DNA of 64,000 bases from Marinicauda algicola (GCF_017161425.1 NZ_CP071057.1:1302001-1366000), one strand, 5' to 3'. Shown: positions 31,180 through 42,000, numbered from the stretch's first letter. Numbers and translations are program-made. Notes: generated by a model not told the origin, from the letters alone.

Positions 31180-31695
31180 CTAGGCTTCGGCCTTCTCTGC
31201 GATGACCTGAATGCAGCCGGCCAGGGTCTGGCCGGGCGCATTGACGCGCGAGACGATCTCGCCCGCCTGGCCGAGAAGACGGCCGACGATGGTCCCGATG
31301 AGCTCTTCGCGCGAAGGCATCTTGGACAGCGCCTCGATACCCTTGGCGTCGAACACCTCCTCGTCCATGAAGCCGCCGAGGATGGCGAACTTGTCGTTCC
31401 CCTTGGCGTACTCCACCGCGACCTTGGGGGCGGACACGAAGTCCTCGGAGTAGGCGATGCCGACAGGTCCGGTGAACATGTGGGCAGCCTTCTCTCCGGG
31501 TTGCCCCTGGAGCGCGATCTTGGCGAGGCGGTTGCGAACCACCTTGAACGTGCCGCCCGCCTCGCGAAGCTTGGCGCGCAGCTCGGTCATTTCCGCAACG
31601 GTCATGCCCGAATAGTGGGCAAGGACCACGGATCCGCTACCCGCGAAGACGCTCTTCAGCTCTTCAACGGTCGCTTCCTTGGTCTGGCGATCCAT
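31180..31695 (-). CDS. rplJ: 50S ribosomal protein L10
   Basis: The 171-residue L10 anchors the L7/L12 stalk. It has VVLAHYSGMTVAEMTELRAK, then FKVVRNRLAKIAL, and a C-terminal helix that binds L7/L12 dimers. The ATG at 31695 gives the standard N-terminus MDRQTKEATVEELKSVF; an upstream frame to 31803 reads into the leader and was discarded. A leader of about 320 bases precedes it. Confidence 0.97.
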   Translation of the reverse strand: MDRQTKEATVEELKSVFAGSGSVVLAHYSGMTVAEMTELRAKLREAGGTFKVVRNRLAKIALQGQPGEKAAHMFTGPVGIAYSEDFVSAPKVAVEYAKGNDKFAILGGFMDEEVFDAKGIEALSKMPSREELIGTIVGRLLGQAGEIVSRVNAPGQTLAGCIQVIAEKAEA

Positions 31696-32016
31696 TTGCG
31701 GTCTCCCTGTTTCGAGCCGCTCACCACGAGCGGCCCGGTGAAAGGCGCCCGCCGCGATGCGTCCCGTGCCCTTGCGGACGAAGACGCGCCCCGGTGAGCG
31801 CATTCCTGTCCCAGGGCTCGAACCGACCGCTCCAACGCGTTGGAACGTTCGGGTTCTTGCTCTGTCTCACCCAGGGCCCGTCGAAGGGATTAAGGCACCC
31901 GTTTCAGAGCACCCCCTGTGATCTCGGACAGGTCGTACGGCGCGGGAACCGGATGGCCCCTTGCCGTACTGCCCGCCAGCCCGGCAGCCCGGGCCGGCGG
32001 GAAACTCTCGGCCTCG
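31696..32016 (-). promoter_or_regulatory. rplJ-rplL leader region (candidate L10 leader)
   Basis: There is no gene in these 321 bases. The minus-strand transcript would be GC-rich and able to fold strongly, for example the CCGGCCCGGGCTGCCGGGC stretch near 31985-32003. L10 binds such leaders in other bacteria to repress rplJL, and the place and length fit that. I could not confirm the kink-turn consensus by eye, and no clear promoter was seen. Confidence 0.4.
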
Positions 32017-32727
32017 TCAGGCAGCCGCGGCGGTCGCGGACGCTTCTGAGGTGTCGATCCTGACGCCCGGCCCCATCGTGGAGCTGAGCGCGATCTTCTT
32101 CACGTACTGGCCCTTGGCGCCCGACGGCTTGGCCTTCAGGAGCGCATCGAGCAGGGCGCGGATGTTCTCGCTCAGCGCCTTCTCACCGAAGCTCGCCTTG
32201 CCGACGCCGCAGTGCACGATGCCGTTCTTCTCGACGCGGAACTCGACCGCGCCACCCTTGGAATCCTGCACCGCCTTGGCGACGTCCATGGTCACCGTGC
32301 CGACCTTCGGGTTCGGCATCATGCCGCGCGGGCCGAGCACCTTACCCAGGCGCCCGACGAGCGGCATCATGTCCGGGGTGGCGATGACCTTGTCGAAATT
32401 GATGTTGCCGGCCTGGATCTGCTCGACCAGGTCCTCCGCGCCGACCACGTCGGCACCGGCCTTCTGGGCCTCGTCGGCCTTCGGGCCCTTGGCGAACACG
32501 GCCACGCGCACCGAGCGGCCGGTGCCGTTCGGCAGCGAGACCACGCCGCGCACCATCTGGTCGGCGTGACGCGGGTCGACACCGAGATTGACGGCGATCT
32601 CGACCGTCTCGTCGAACTTCGCCGTCGCCCGTTCCTTGACCAGCTTCACCGCCTCGTCGAGCGTGTAGAGCTTGCGCGGGTCGATTCCCTCGCGGGCCGC
32701 CGCGATACGTTTTGCAACTTTCGCCAT
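32017..32727 (-). CDS. rplA: 50S ribosomal protein L1
   Basis: The 236-residue L1 forms the mobile stalk near the E site. It has [21 protein letters not shown] and [13 protein letters not shown], then [15 protein letters not shown]. In E. coli it also represses its own operon. It starts 6 bp after rplK. Confidence 0.98.
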   Translation of the reverse strand: MAKVAKRIAAAREGIDPRKLYTLDEAVKLVKERATAKFDETVEIAVNLGVDPRHADQMVRGVVSLPNGTGRSVRVAVFAKGPKADEAQKAGADVVGAEDLVEQIQAGNINFDKVIATPDMMPLVGRLGKVLGPRGMMPNPKVGTVTMDVAKAVQDSKGGAVEFRVEKNGIVHCGVGKASFGEKALSENIRALLDALLKAKPSGAKGQYVKKIALSSTMGPGVRIDTSEASATAAAA

Positions 32728-32733
32728 GGCGCC

Positions 32734-33162
32734 TTACTCCGTCACTTCGAGGCCCATCGAGCGCGCGGAGCCCTCGATGATCCTGGTGGCCGCGTCGAGA
32801 TCGACCGCGTTGAGATCCTTCATCTTGGTCTCGGCGATTTCGCGGCACTGGGTGCGCGTCACCTTGCCGATGAAGCCCTTGCCGGTCTCGCCCGAACCCT
32901 TCTGCACGCCGGCCGCCTTCTTCAGAAGGAAGCTCGCCGGCGGCGTCTTCGTGACGAAGGTGAAGGACTTGTCCTGGTAGACCGTGATGGTCGTGGGGAT
33001 CGGGATCCCCTTCTCCATCTCCTGGGTCTTCGCGTTGAACGCCTTGCAGAATTCCATGATGTTCACGCCGCGCTGACCCAGCGCCGGACCGATCGGCGGC
33101 GACGGGTTGGCCGCGCCGGCGGGAACCTGCAGGTTGATGTAACCTGTGATCTTCTTCGCCAT
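32734..33162 (-). CDS. rplK: 50S ribosomal protein L11
   Basis: The 142-residue L11 binds the GTPase-associated region of 23S rRNA. It has the proline-rich [20 protein letters not shown] switch motif near residue 20 and a C-terminal RNA-binding domain with GTVRSMG-like ending [12 protein letters not shown]. It follows nusG by 127 bp. Confidence 0.98.
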   Translation of the reverse strand: MAKKITGYINLQVPAGAANPSPPIGPALGQRGVNIMEFCKAFNAKTQEMEKGIPIPTTITVYQDKSFTFVTKTPPASFLLKKAAGVQKGSGETGKGFIGKVTRTQCREIAETKMKDLNAVDLDAATRIIEGSARSMGLEVTE

Positions 33163-33289
33163 ATCCCTCTACTCCTGTGACCGCCCCGAACGGAACGGCC
33201 GCTTCAAAAACGCCGCGGATGCGGCGGCGGGCGGCGCGGTATGCAGATCCGGAATGGACTTCCCGGACCCTCCCGCACCGGTTTCACGG

Positions 33290-33823
33290 TCAGCTGGCTT
33301 TTTCCACCTGGCCGTATTCGAGCTCGACCGGGGTCGCCCGGCCGAAAATGTTGATCGCCACCTTCAGGATGCCACGTCCGTCATCGACGTCCTCGACGAT
33401 CCCGGAGAAGCTCTGGAAGTGGCCGTCGGTCACACGGACCGTCTCGCCGATCTCGTAGGTGACGGCGGGACGCGGACGCTCCGCCTCCTCCTCCATCTGG
33501 CCCATGATCGCCTTGACTTCCTTTTCCGGAACCGGGGTCGGGCGCTTGCCCGAGCCGAGGAAGCCTGTGACCTTGGGCGTGTTCTTCACGAGGTGGTAGG
33601 CCTCGTCGGTCATGTCCATCTTCACGAGCACATAGCCCGGGAAATACTTGCGCTCGGTGTTGACCTTGCGGCCCTTGCGCACCTCGGTGACCTCCTCGGT
33701 CGGCACGAGGATCTCCTCGAACTTGTCCGTCAGGCCCTTCAGCTCCGCCTCGGCGCGGATCGCCTCTGCCACCTTCTTCTCGAAGTTGGAGTAGGCGTGG
33801 ACGATGTACCACTTCGCGCTCAT
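33290..33823 (-). CDS. nusG: Transcription termination/antitermination protein NusG
   Basis: The 177-residue NusG has the N-terminal NGN domain, beginning KWYIVHAYSNFEKKVAEAI, which binds RNA polymerase, and the C-terminal KOW domain with VRVTDGHFQSFSGIVEDVD, which binds Rho or S10. It starts 6 bp after secE, the usual pair. Confidence 0.98.
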   Translation of the reverse strand: MSAKWYIVHAYSNFEKKVAEAIRAEAELKGLTDKFEEILVPTEEVTEVRKGRKVNTERKYFPGYVLVKMDMTDEAYHLVKNTPKVTGFLGSGKRPTPVPEKEVKAIMGQMEEEAERPRPAVTYEIGETVRVTDGHFQSFSGIVEDVDDGRGILKVAINIFGRATPVELEYGQVEKAS

Positions 33824-33829
33824 CCGGCG

Positions 33830-34120
33830 TTACGCTCCCAGGGCCAGCAGAAAATCGATGGTCAGGCTGATCAGCGAGTCGACGGCGAAGAAGAACAGCG
33901 CCGCAAAGCTGGCCATGATCAGCACCATGACGGTGGAGACGAGGGTCTCCTGGCGCGAGGTCCAGGTGACCTTGCGGCCTTCCTGGCGCACTTCACGCAG
34001 GAATTTCAGCGGGTTGAACCCCTTCTTGCGCGCAGGGGCGGGCGTCGCGGAAGCTGCGCTTCCACCCTTGTCTGCCGCGCCGGAACGGGCCGGCTGTCGC
34101 GTCTTTGCTTGTCGCGCCAT
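33830..34120 (-). CDS. secE: Preprotein translocase subunit SecE
   Basis: The 96-residue SecE clamps SecY in the inner membrane. It has a long basic, Ala/Pro-rich N-terminal extension (about 1-33), the amphipathic NPLKFLREVRQEGRKVTW helix and one transmembrane segment (about 57-92). It lies between trnW and nusG. Confidence 0.95.
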   Translation of the reverse strand: MARQAKTRQPARSGAADKGGSAASATPAPARKKGFNPLKFLREVRQEGRKVTWTSRQETLVSTVMVLIMASFAALFFFAVDSLISLTIDFLLALGA

Positions 34121-34158
34121 GCGTCTCGCTTCTGATCCCGTGTTTGTCTGCCAGAGAC

Positions 34159-34234
34159 TGGCAGGGGCGGAGGGTCTCGAACCCCCGACCTGCGGTTTTG
34201 GAGACCGCCGCTCTACCAGCTGAGCTACACCCCT
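34159..34234 (-). tRNA. tRNA-Trp (anticodon CCA)
   Basis: This 76-base tRNA has an encoded CCA end (34159-34161). The acceptor arms AGGGGTG and CGCCCCT pair with one G-U, the anticodon loop is CTCCAAA, and the T loop is GTTCGAG. It is the usual neighbour of secE. Confidence 0.97.
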
Positions 34235-34269
34235 AACAAAAGTCGCCCGTCACCAGCCGGGCCGCGCGC

Positions 34270-34298
34270 ATTAGCACGGGACCGGCGGCCGGGCCAAG
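34270..34298 (-). promoter_or_regulatory. Candidate promoter for trnW-secE-nusG
   Basis: On the minus strand CTTGGC (34293-34298) and GCTAAT (34270-34275) are separated by 17 bp, about 35 bp upstream of the tRNA. The GCTAAT box suits the alphaproteobacterial -10 preference, but the -35 box is only fair. Confidence 0.45.
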
Positions 34299-34462
34299 TC
34301 TTGAAAGCAGGTCTTTTAACGAGGCCTTTGCGATTAAGAAAGCCCCGCCCGGAAAAAATTCCAGCCCGGTCGCAGTCTTGCGGTCGGTTCGTGTTTGACC
34401 CCGCCGCGGCGGCGCGGTGAGATGGCGATACCGCAACGCGCGATCACATTCGGGGACAGAAC

Positions 34463-35626
34463 ATGCAGCAGTCGGCCGATATGCGCCAGGACGCCCAGGA
34501 CGCCGCAGCCGCATTGCACGCCGGACGCCACCGGGAGGCGGCCGAGAAGTTCGCCGCGGCGCTGGCGCGTGATCCGCGCCAGATCGCGTGCGCGATCGGC
34601 CTCGCCTATGCGTGCAAGGCGCTTGGCGACCGGGCGGCCCAGGAGCGCGCGCTCGATCACGCGCTCGCGCTGGACGGGCGTAACCTGCATGCCCTGATCA
34701 TGAAGGGCGACCTTTTTGAGGCCGATGGCGACAGCGCGGTCGCTGGCAAGTGGTACTCGGTTGCCCTGCGCGTCGCGGAGACTGTCGGACAGCTGCCCGC
34801 CCAGCTCGCGCAGGAGCTGGCGCGCATACGCGAGCGCAAGTCGCGGCTCGAGGAGGAATACGAGGCGCGCATCAGGCAGACCCTGGACGAGGCCGGCTTT
34901 CCCTCCATCCAGCCGGACAGCCGCTTCGCCCGCTCCCTCGACATCCTGCTCGGGCGGCGCGAGATCTTCGTGCAGGAACCCAAGCGCTATTACTTCCCGG
35001 GTCTGCCCCAGATCGAGTTCTACGACCGGCTCGACTTCGACTGGGTCCCGACACTCGAAGCGAAGACCGCGATCATCCGTGGCGAGCTCGAGGCCCTGCG
35101 GGCGGAGGGGGATTCCTTCACACCCTATCTCGAGGCCAACCAGTCCGGCCCGGTGACGCATCACCGCGACATGGTCGGCAATGACGACTGGGGCGCTTAC
35201 TATCTCTGGAAGGACGGCCGGCCGGTCGAGGACCATGTCGCCCGCTTCCCCGAGACCGCCAAGGCCCTTCAGGACCTGCCGATACCACGCATCGAGGGTA
35301 CCAGCCCCAACATCCTGTTCTCCCGTCTGAAGCCGGGCGCCTCCATCCCGCCCCATAACGGATTGATCAACACGCGGCTGATCTGCCACCTGCCCTTGAT
35401 CGTTCCGGACGGCTGCGGCTTCCGCGTCGGCTCGCAGACCCGCCCCTGGGTGGAGGGCGAGCTGTTCATCTTCGACGATTCCATCGAGCACGAGGCCTGG
35501 AACCGCTCCGGCAAGGAGCGGGTCGTCCTTCTGTTCGAGATCTGGCGTCCCGAGCTTTCCGAAACCGAGCGGGCCCAGGTCAGCACGCTGCTGTCGTCGA
35601 TCGGCGTGCGGACCAGCGACGGGTGA
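34463..35626 (+). CDS. TPR-containing aspartyl/asparaginyl beta-hydroxylase-family protein
   Basis: The 387-residue protein has an N-terminal helical repeat part (about residues 8-125) that looks like TPRs, followed by a C-terminal AspH-type oxygenase domain (about 180-365). The Fe(II) ligands typical of this family can be seen: His298 in PPHNG (the HxG motif that replaces HxD) and His343 in IEHEAWN, with Arg305 nearby. Such enzymes hydroxylate Asp/Asn or other substrates using 2-oxoglutarate. There is no signal peptide, so it is probably cytoplasmic. It points away from trnW-secE and converges on a TonB receptor gene. The substrate is unknown. Confidence 0.85.
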   Translation: MQQSADMRQDAQDAAAALHAGRHREAAEKFAAALARDPRQIACAIGLAYACKALGDRAAQERALDHALALDGRNLHALIMKGDLFEADGDSAVAGKWYSVALRVAETVGQLPAQLAQELARIRERKSRLEEEYEARIRQTLDEAGFPSIQPDSRFARSLDILLGRREIFVQEPKRYYFPGLPQIEFYDRLDFDWVPTLEAKTAIIRGELEALRAEGDSFTPYLEANQSGPVTHHRDMVGNDDWGAYYLWKDGRPVEDHVARFPETAKALQDLPIPRIEGTSPNILFSRLKPGASIPPHNGLINTRLICHLPLIVPDGCGFRVGSQTRPWVEGELFIFDDSIEHEAWNRSGKERVVLLFEIWRPELSETERAQVSTLLSSIGVRTSDG

Positions 35627-35657
35627 ACCGGCACACCGGCGCAGGCGCCGGGAAGGT

Positions 35658-35693
35658 GAAAAGAAAGGGGCGGCGGATCGAAATCCGCCGCCC
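35658..35693 (-). terminator. Terminator after TonB-dependent receptor 1
   Basis: An 11-bp perfect stem (35683-35693 with 35668-35678) closes a 4-base loop (TTCG on the minus strand) and is followed by CTTTCTTTT. It also lies beyond the convergent hydroxylase gene. Confidence 0.9.
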
Positions 35694-35722
35694 GTCAGTT
35701 TCGGTCGATCGTTTCCGACGGC

Positions 35723-38700
35723 CTAGAAGCTCTTGTTCACGCCGAAGAAGACGAAACGCCCGAGAGCATCATACACCTGCGGGAAGGTGTTGCCGTTGCC
35801 GGCACCCGCGCCCACAGCCGCCGACAGCGGAGGAGCCTCGTCGAACACGTTGTTGACGCCGGCGCGGAAGCGCAGATCGTCACGCGGCGACCAGCTGCCC
35901 GAGATGTCGAACCAGTTCCGGTCGGACAGGACCTCGTGGACCGGCGTGTCGGCCGGGAAGTTGTTGACCTCCCCGAAGTAGCGCCAGGTGCCCGTGACAT
36001 CGAAATTCCACGGCGTGATCCAGGTGGCACGCAGCTTGTGGCGCCATTCCGGGTTCGAGGCTCCGAAGGTGGAGTTGCACGAGCCGCCGTAGAAACCGAC
36101 GCAATCGAACTCGTCTGCGCCGGGGAACGGAACCCCCGCGAGCGATTCGAGGTAGGTCCCGACGAGTTCGAAATTGACCTCGCCGAGCTCGGACCCGACA
36201 TCGGCCAGATCGAAGGTGTAGCTCGCCACGATGTCCACGCCCTGCGTCGACAGCTCACCGATATTCTGGTTGAGCGCGGTGATGAAGCCGCTCGGATTGG
36301 CCCACAGCGTCCCGCCGGCGCCCCGATTGATCAGCGAGCAGAACAACGGATCGCCCGTCAGCAGGCAGTTCTCCAGCGTCGCCGACTCCGGGATCGTCGA
36401 GATCGCATCCTCGACGGTGATGTCGAAATAGTCGACCGACAGCGTGAAGCCCGGCAGCATGGACGGGGTCAGCACGACGCCGATCGTGACGGTATCGGAG
36501 ACCTCCGGAGCCAGACCGGCCTCACCACCACCGAGCGTGTTGAACTGGCCGGCCGGGTTGTCGGCGATATTGCCGTACTGGGCCGGTGTCACGCCGGTGT
36601 TCTGGCACTGTGCGAGAGTTCCGCGCGGCGCCGGCTGAGACGTCGCCGGATCGAAGTCGCCCGCGCAGGGATCGAACAGGCCGTTCGGGCCCGAAGAGAG
36701 GTCGAAGAGGCCGAGCACCTGGGGCGAGAACAGCTCGACCACGTTCGGCGCACGCACCGCACGCTGGTAGGCAGCGCGGATCCGCAGATCCGACGTCGGA
36801 CCCCATTCCAGGCCCGCCTTGTAGGTGTCGGTCGAAGTCCCCGTGTTGTACTCCGAGAAGCGATAGGCGCCCTCGAAGTTCAGGAACTCGATGCCGGGAC
36901 GGTTCTCGACCAGCGGCACCTGGACCTCGCCGAAGAGTTCCCAGACATCCGTCGAACCGGAAACCGGCAGGGTCGCACCGCCCTGACCGAAGCCGTCGCC
37001 GGACTGGTAGGCCTCGTCCGGGTTCCGCTCGAGGGTGTCGCGGCGGTACTCGGCACCGAGCGCGATGCTGACCGGGGTGTCGGCGGCCGGCGACTGGATC
37101 CCGTAGCGGGCCAGGTCACCGAAGATCGAGCCGGAGATCACCTGCTGGGTCGTGGAGCCCTGCTCCTGCAGGGGCGAGGTGATGTAGTTCAGCGACTCCG
37201 CCGAGGGCGTACCGGAGAAGATGTTGTACGGCACGCAGCTCGGCGCGTCGTTGGCCGGGTCGGCATCGACGTTCACGCGGCACTGGATCGATCCGTCCGG
37301 AGCCAGGGCAGCGTCGAGGGCCAGCGAGGACTTCCGGATCGACAGCTCGTTCTGGTAGCGGCTCGCATAGATGACCCTGGCGTAGGAGCCGAAGACATCG
37401 TAGTCGAAGCCGGTGTCGAAGAACGCGCCACGCGTGCCCACCACACCGCGATAGGTGGTGTTCTCGATCAGGTTCTGGCGCGGGCCGCCTTCCACGTTGC
37501 GGCGCAGGATCAGCACGCCTTCGGCGACATCGTCACCGGACAGGCCGTTCTGCGTGCACAGGAAGTCGACCTGCTGCGCGGTCAGGAACGGGTTCGAGCA
37601 GCGGATGCCGCCCGACTGGCCCGCCACGCCGCCGCCGAACACGCCCGACGGGGCGATCTGGGCATTGGTGACCGTGTCGGTGAAGCCGAGTTCGGTATAG
37701 ACGTCGAAGTGAGGATTGAACTCGTAGTGGGCGAACGTGCCGAACGTGTAACGCTCGTCCGGACGCTGGTAGAAGTTGAACGGGTTGAAGTTGAACGTGT
37801 CCGTTACGAAGTCCCGAGGAATGAACTCCGAGCCGTCGGTGCGGAACCACAGGCCGGTCCCCGGACGGGTCGGGCCGAGGTTCAGGAAGTTCGCCACCGC
37901 GTTGGTCGACGAACCCGAGCAGGTGAACTCGGTGCCGCTGTTGCGGGTGCCGAAGGCGCACGCGGAGTAGTCGCGGTTGGCCTGGTAGACCGGGTTCACT
38001 TCACGATAGGTGATGTAGGCCGTCGCGTTGCCGCGCCCGTCCGGCGTGTTCACGCCGAGCACGCCGGAAAGCTGGACCGCCTCGCCGTCCACCACGTTCT
38101 CGTCCGGCAGCCTGAACTGGTCCGGGTTGGCCGCGTTGAACTCCTCGATCAGCGACTGGATCGAGTGGTCGTTGTGGTGCTGGTAGAAGCTGTACTGGGC
38201 GTCGAGCTCGAGACCCTCGAAGTCATCGACCATGATGAAGTTGACGACGCCGGAGACCGCGTCCGAACCGTACACCGCCGAGGCGCCGCCGGTCAGGACC
38301 TCGACGCGCTCGATGAGCTGGCCGGGGATCTGGTTGAGGTCGGCGGCCTGGGCGCCGACGATCGGCGAACCGAAGGGCAGACGACGGCCGTTCTGCAGCA
38401 CCAGGGTGCGCACCGAGCCGAGACCGCGAAGGTTCACGGTGGCGGTACCCGAGGCGCCGTTGGAGATGTTGGAACCCTGGGCGGCGAAGGCCTGCGGCAG
38501 GGTGTTGATCATGTCTTCGACACGCAGGATGCCGCGATCGGCGATCTCCTGGGCGTCGATCTGGGTGACCGGGCTGACCGCGACGAGGTTCGCCGAGCGG
38601 ATACGCGTACCGGTCACGACAACGACGTCTTCCTGATCGCGGATGTCGCTGGCTTCGTCACGGGTCGGGGCGGCCGGCTCTTCCAGAGGCTCCTGGGCCC

Positions 38701-38776
38701 AGGCCGGAGCGGAAAGCCCCAGACCGGTCAGGAGCGTGGACGCCATCGCCCAGGCCTTCAAATTCTTCGGTTGCAT
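35723..38776 (-). CDS. TonB-dependent outer-membrane receptor, copy 1
   Basis: A roughly 1017-residue TonB-dependent receptor. The start at 38776 gives a signal peptide ending SAPAWA before QEPLEEP; an ATG six codons upstream is possible, but the GGGGAGA ribosome site suits the inner one. A TonB box (EDVVVVTGTRI) and the plug domain with NLRGLGSVRTLVLQNGRR and GSDAVSGVVNF follow, then a 22-strand barrel ending in Phe (FFGVNKSF). It uses proton-motive force through TonB to import a large ligand, which cannot be told here. It is nearly identical to the next gene over the N-terminal region, so the pair arose by tandem duplication. Confidence 0.95.
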   Translation of the reverse strand: MQPKNLKAWAMASTLLTGLGLSAPAWAQEPLEEPAAPTRDEASDIRDQEDVVVVTGTRIRSANLVAVSPVTQIDAQEIADRGILRVEDMINTLPQAFAAQGSNISNGASGTATVNLRGLGSVRTLVLQNGRRLPFGSPIVGAQAADLNQIPGQLIERVEVLTGGASAVYGSDAVSGVVNFIMVDDFEGLELDAQYSFYQHHNDHSIQSLIEEFNAANPDQFRLPDENVVDGEAVQLSGVLGVNTPDGRGNATAYITYREVNPVYQANRDYSACAFGTRNSGTEFTCSGSSTNAVANFLNLGPTRPGTGLWFRTDGSEFIPRDFVTDTFNFNPFNFYQRPDERYTFGTFAHYEFNPHFDVYTELGFTDTVTNAQIAPSGVFGGGVAGQSGGIRCSNPFLTAQQVDFLCTQNGLSGDDVAEGVLILRRNVEGGPRQNLIENTTYRGVVGTRGAFFDTGFDYDVFGSYARVIYASRYQNELSIRKSSLALDAALAPDGSIQCRVNVDADPANDAPSCVPYNIFSGTPSAESLNYITSPLQEQGSTTQQVISGSIFGDLARYGIQSPAADTPVSIALGAEYRRDTLERNPDEAYQSGDGFGQGGATLPVSGSTDVWELFGEVQVPLVENRPGIEFLNFEGAYRFSEYNTGTSTDTYKAGLEWGPTSDLRIRAAYQRAVRAPNVVELFSPQVLGLFDLSSGPNGLFDPCAGDFDPATSQPAPRGTLAQCQNTGVTPAQYGNIADNPAGQFNTLGGGEAGLAPEVSDTVTIGVVLTPSMLPGFTLSVDYFDITVEDAISTIPESATLENCLLTGDPLFCSLINRGAGGTLWANPSGFITALNQNIGELSTQGVDIVASYTFDLADVGSELGEVNFELVGTYLESLAGVPFPGADEFDCVGFYGGSCNSTFGASNPEWRHKLRATWITPWNFDVTGTWRYFGEVNNFPADTPVHEVLSDRNWFDISGSWSPRDDLRFRAGVNNVFDEAPPLSAAVGAGAGNGNTFPQVYDALGRFVFFGVNKSF

Positions 38777-38917
38777 GGTGATGTGTCTCCCCATCGTTGA
38801 TATGCGATCTCGTATCTGCCAGCCATTTTGTTATGGCTTGACCACCATGCGACTTAATCCGCGTCGGCAGCCCTGTTCAATCGATCACCTCCGTAAGGTG
38901 CGCATTTGATCACCGCT

Positions 38918-38933
38918 GTGTGACAATTATGCT
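38918..38933 (-). promoter_or_regulatory. 16-bp motif upstream of receptor 1
   Basis: On the minus strand the bases read AGCATAATTGTCACAC. A 15/16 match occurs at a similar distance upstream of receptor 2, although the surrounding leaders differ. It contains a TTGTCA box that could be a -35 element or an operator. Confidence 0.55.
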
Positions 38934-38969
38934 TCAGCGTTCCGGGCACGGTTTGTCCCGGTCGGCAGG

Positions 38970-39003
38970 CAAAAGAAAAGCGGCGGGTCCGAGGACCCGC
39001 CGC
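38970..39003 (-). terminator. Terminator after TonB-dependent receptor 2
   Basis: An 11-bp perfect GC stem (38993-39003 with 38980-38990) is followed on the minus strand by CTTTTCTTTT. It separates receptor 2 from the receptor 1 promoter region. Confidence 0.9.
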
Positions 39004-39032
39004 CGCAGTTGGTCTGATCGTGATGACTTCTC

Positions 39033-42000
39033 TTAGAAGCCTTGCGTGATGCCGAAGAACACGTACCGGCCAAGGGCATCGTACACCTGCGGATAGGTGT
39101 TGCCGTTGCCGAAGCCGGCCCCGACGGACGCCGAGAGCGGCGGGGCTTCGTCGAGCACGTTGTTCACGCCGAAGCGCACGCTGGTGCCTTCGCGGGCATG
39201 CCAGTTCGCCGAGATGTCGAACCAGTTCTGCGAGTCGAGCGTCTCGTGGACGGCAGCGCCGCCACCGAAGATGTCGACTTCACCGAAGTAGCGCCAGGTA
39301 CCCGTCACGTCGACATCCCACGGGGTGACCCAGGTCGTGCGCAGCTTGTGGCGCCATTCCGGGTTCGGGGTGCCGCACTGCGATCCGTAGAAGCCGACGC
39401 AGTCGAACGGCGTGGCGCCCGGGAAGGACACCGTCTCGAGCTGGTCGAGATACGTGCCGACGAGCTCGACATTCAGCTCGCCGGTGCCGGCGGCCATGTT
39501 GTCGAGATCGAAGGTGTAGCTCGCCACCACGTCGACGCCGCGGGTCGAGAGCTCCCCGATGTTCTGGTTCGTGGCAACCACGAAGCCGGTCGGGTTGGCC
39601 CACAGCGTTCCGCCATTGCCGCGATTGATCAGCGAGCAGAACTCCGCAGCGCCGGTCGCGAGACACTGAGCCAGCGCCTGGGACGGCGGGACCGTCGAGA
39701 TCGCGTCCTCGACGACGATGTCGAAGTAGTCGATCGACAGCGTGAAGCCGGGCAGCGCCGACGGCGTGAACACGGCACCGAAGGTGATCGTGTCCGACGT
39801 CTCCGGCCCGAGATCCGGGTTGCCGCCGAACAGGGCGTTGAACTGACCGGCCGGGTTGTCGGCGATGTTGCCGTACAGGGCCGGGGTCACGCCGGTGTTC
39901 GCGCAGGCCGCCTGGCTCGCCGCAGGCGTGGTGCCCGCGCACGGATCGTAGAGGCCATTGGCGTTCTGCGACAGGTCGAACAGGCCGATGCCGGTCGGCG
40001 AGAACAGCTCGACCACGTTCGGCGCACGCACCGCACGCTGGTAGCTGGCCCTCACGCGCAGATCTGCCGTCGGACCCCACTCAAGGCCTGCCTTGTAGGT
40101 GTCGGTCGACACGCCCGTCGAGTACTCCGAGAAGCGATAGGCGCCCTCGAAGTTCAGGAACTCGATGCCGGGACGGTTCTCGACCAGCGGCACCTGGACC
40201 TCGCCGAAGAGTTCCCAGACGTCCGTCGAACCGGAAACCGGGTTCGTCGGGCCGCCCTGACCGAAGCCGTCGCCGGACTGGTAGGCCTCGTCCGGGTTCC
40301 GGTCGAGGGTGTCGCGGCGGTATTCGGCACCGAGCGCGATCCCCACCGGGGTGTCGGCGGCCGGCGACTGGATCCCGTAGCGGGCCAGGTCACCGAAGAT
40401 CGAGCCGGAGATCACCTGCTGGGTCGTAGTGCCCTGCTCCTGCAGCGGCGAGGTGATGTAGTTCAGCGCCGCAGCCGAGGGCGTACCGGAGAAGATGTTG
40501 TACGGCACGCAGCCCGGCGCGTCGTTGGCCGGATCGGCGTCCGCGTTGACGCGGCAGACGATGTTGCCGTTCACGTCGCGCGCAGCGTCGAGGGCCAGCG
40601 AGGACTTCCGGATCGACAGCTCGTTCTCGTACTCGTTCGCATACGTGACCTTGGCGTAGGAGCCGAAGACATCGTAGTCGAAGCCGGTGTCGAAGAACGC
40701 GCCACGCGTGCCCACCACACCGCGATAGGTGGTGTTCTGGATGTGGCTCTGACGCGGGCCGCCTTCCACGTTGCGGCGCAGGATCAGCACGCCTTCGGCG
40801 ACATCGTCACCGGACAGGCCGTTCTGCGTGCACAGGAAGTCGACCTGCTGCGCGGTCAGGAACGGGTTCGAGCAGCGGATGCCGCCCGACTGGCCCGCCA
40901 CGCCGCCGCCGAAGATGCCCGACGGGGCGATCTGGGCATTGGTGACCGTGTCGGTGAAGCCGAGTTCGGTATAGACGTCGAAGTGACGGTTGAACTCGTA
41001 GTGGGCGAACGTGCCGAACGTGTAACGCTCGTCCGGACGCTGGTAGAAGTTGAACGGGTTGAAGTTGAACGTGTCCGTGGTGAAGTTCCGCGGAATGAAC
41101 TCCGAACCGTTCGTCCGGAACCACAGGCCGGTCCCCGGACGGGTCGGGCCGAGGTTCAGGAAGTTCGCCACCGCGTTGGTCGACGAACCCGAGCAGGTGA
41201 ACTCGGTGCCGCTGTTGCGGGTGCCGAGCGCGCACGCGGAGTAGTCGCGGTTGGCCTGGTAGACCGGGTTCACTTCACGATAGGTGACGTAGGCCGTCGC
41301 GTTGCCGCGCCCGTCCGGCGTGTTCACACCGAGGATCGCGGACAGCTGGGTCGCCTCGCCGTCCACCACGTTCTCGTCCGGCAGCTTGAACTGGTCCGGG
41401 TTGGCCGCGTTGAACTCCTCGATCAGCGACTGGATCGAGTGGTCGTTGTGGTGCTGGTAGAAGCTGTACTGGGCGTCGAGCTCGAGACCCTCGAAGTCAT
41501 CGACCATGATGAAGTTGACGACGCCGGAAATCGCGTCCGAACCGTACACCGCCGAGGCGCCGCCGGTCAGGACTTCGACGCGCTCGATGAGCTGCGCCGG
41601 GACCTGGTTGAGGTCGGCGGCCTGGGCGCCGGCGATCGGCGAACCGAAGGGCAGACGACGGCCGTTCTGCAGCACCAGGGTGCGCACCGAGCCGAGACCG
41701 CGAAGGTTCACGGTGGCGGTACCCGAGGCGCCGTTGGAGATGTTGGAACCCTGGGCGGCGAAGGCCTGCGGCAGGGTGTTGATCATGTCTTCGACACGCA
41801 GGATGCCGCGATCGGCGATCTCCTGGGCGTCGATCTGGGTGACCGGGCTGACCGCGACGAGGTTCGCCGAACGGATACGCGTACCGGTCACGACAACGAC
41901 GTCTTCCTGATCGCGGATGTCGCTGGCTTCGTCACGGGTCGGGGCGGCCGGCTCTTCCAGAGGCTCCTGGGCCCAGGCCGGAGCGGAAAGCCCCAGACCG

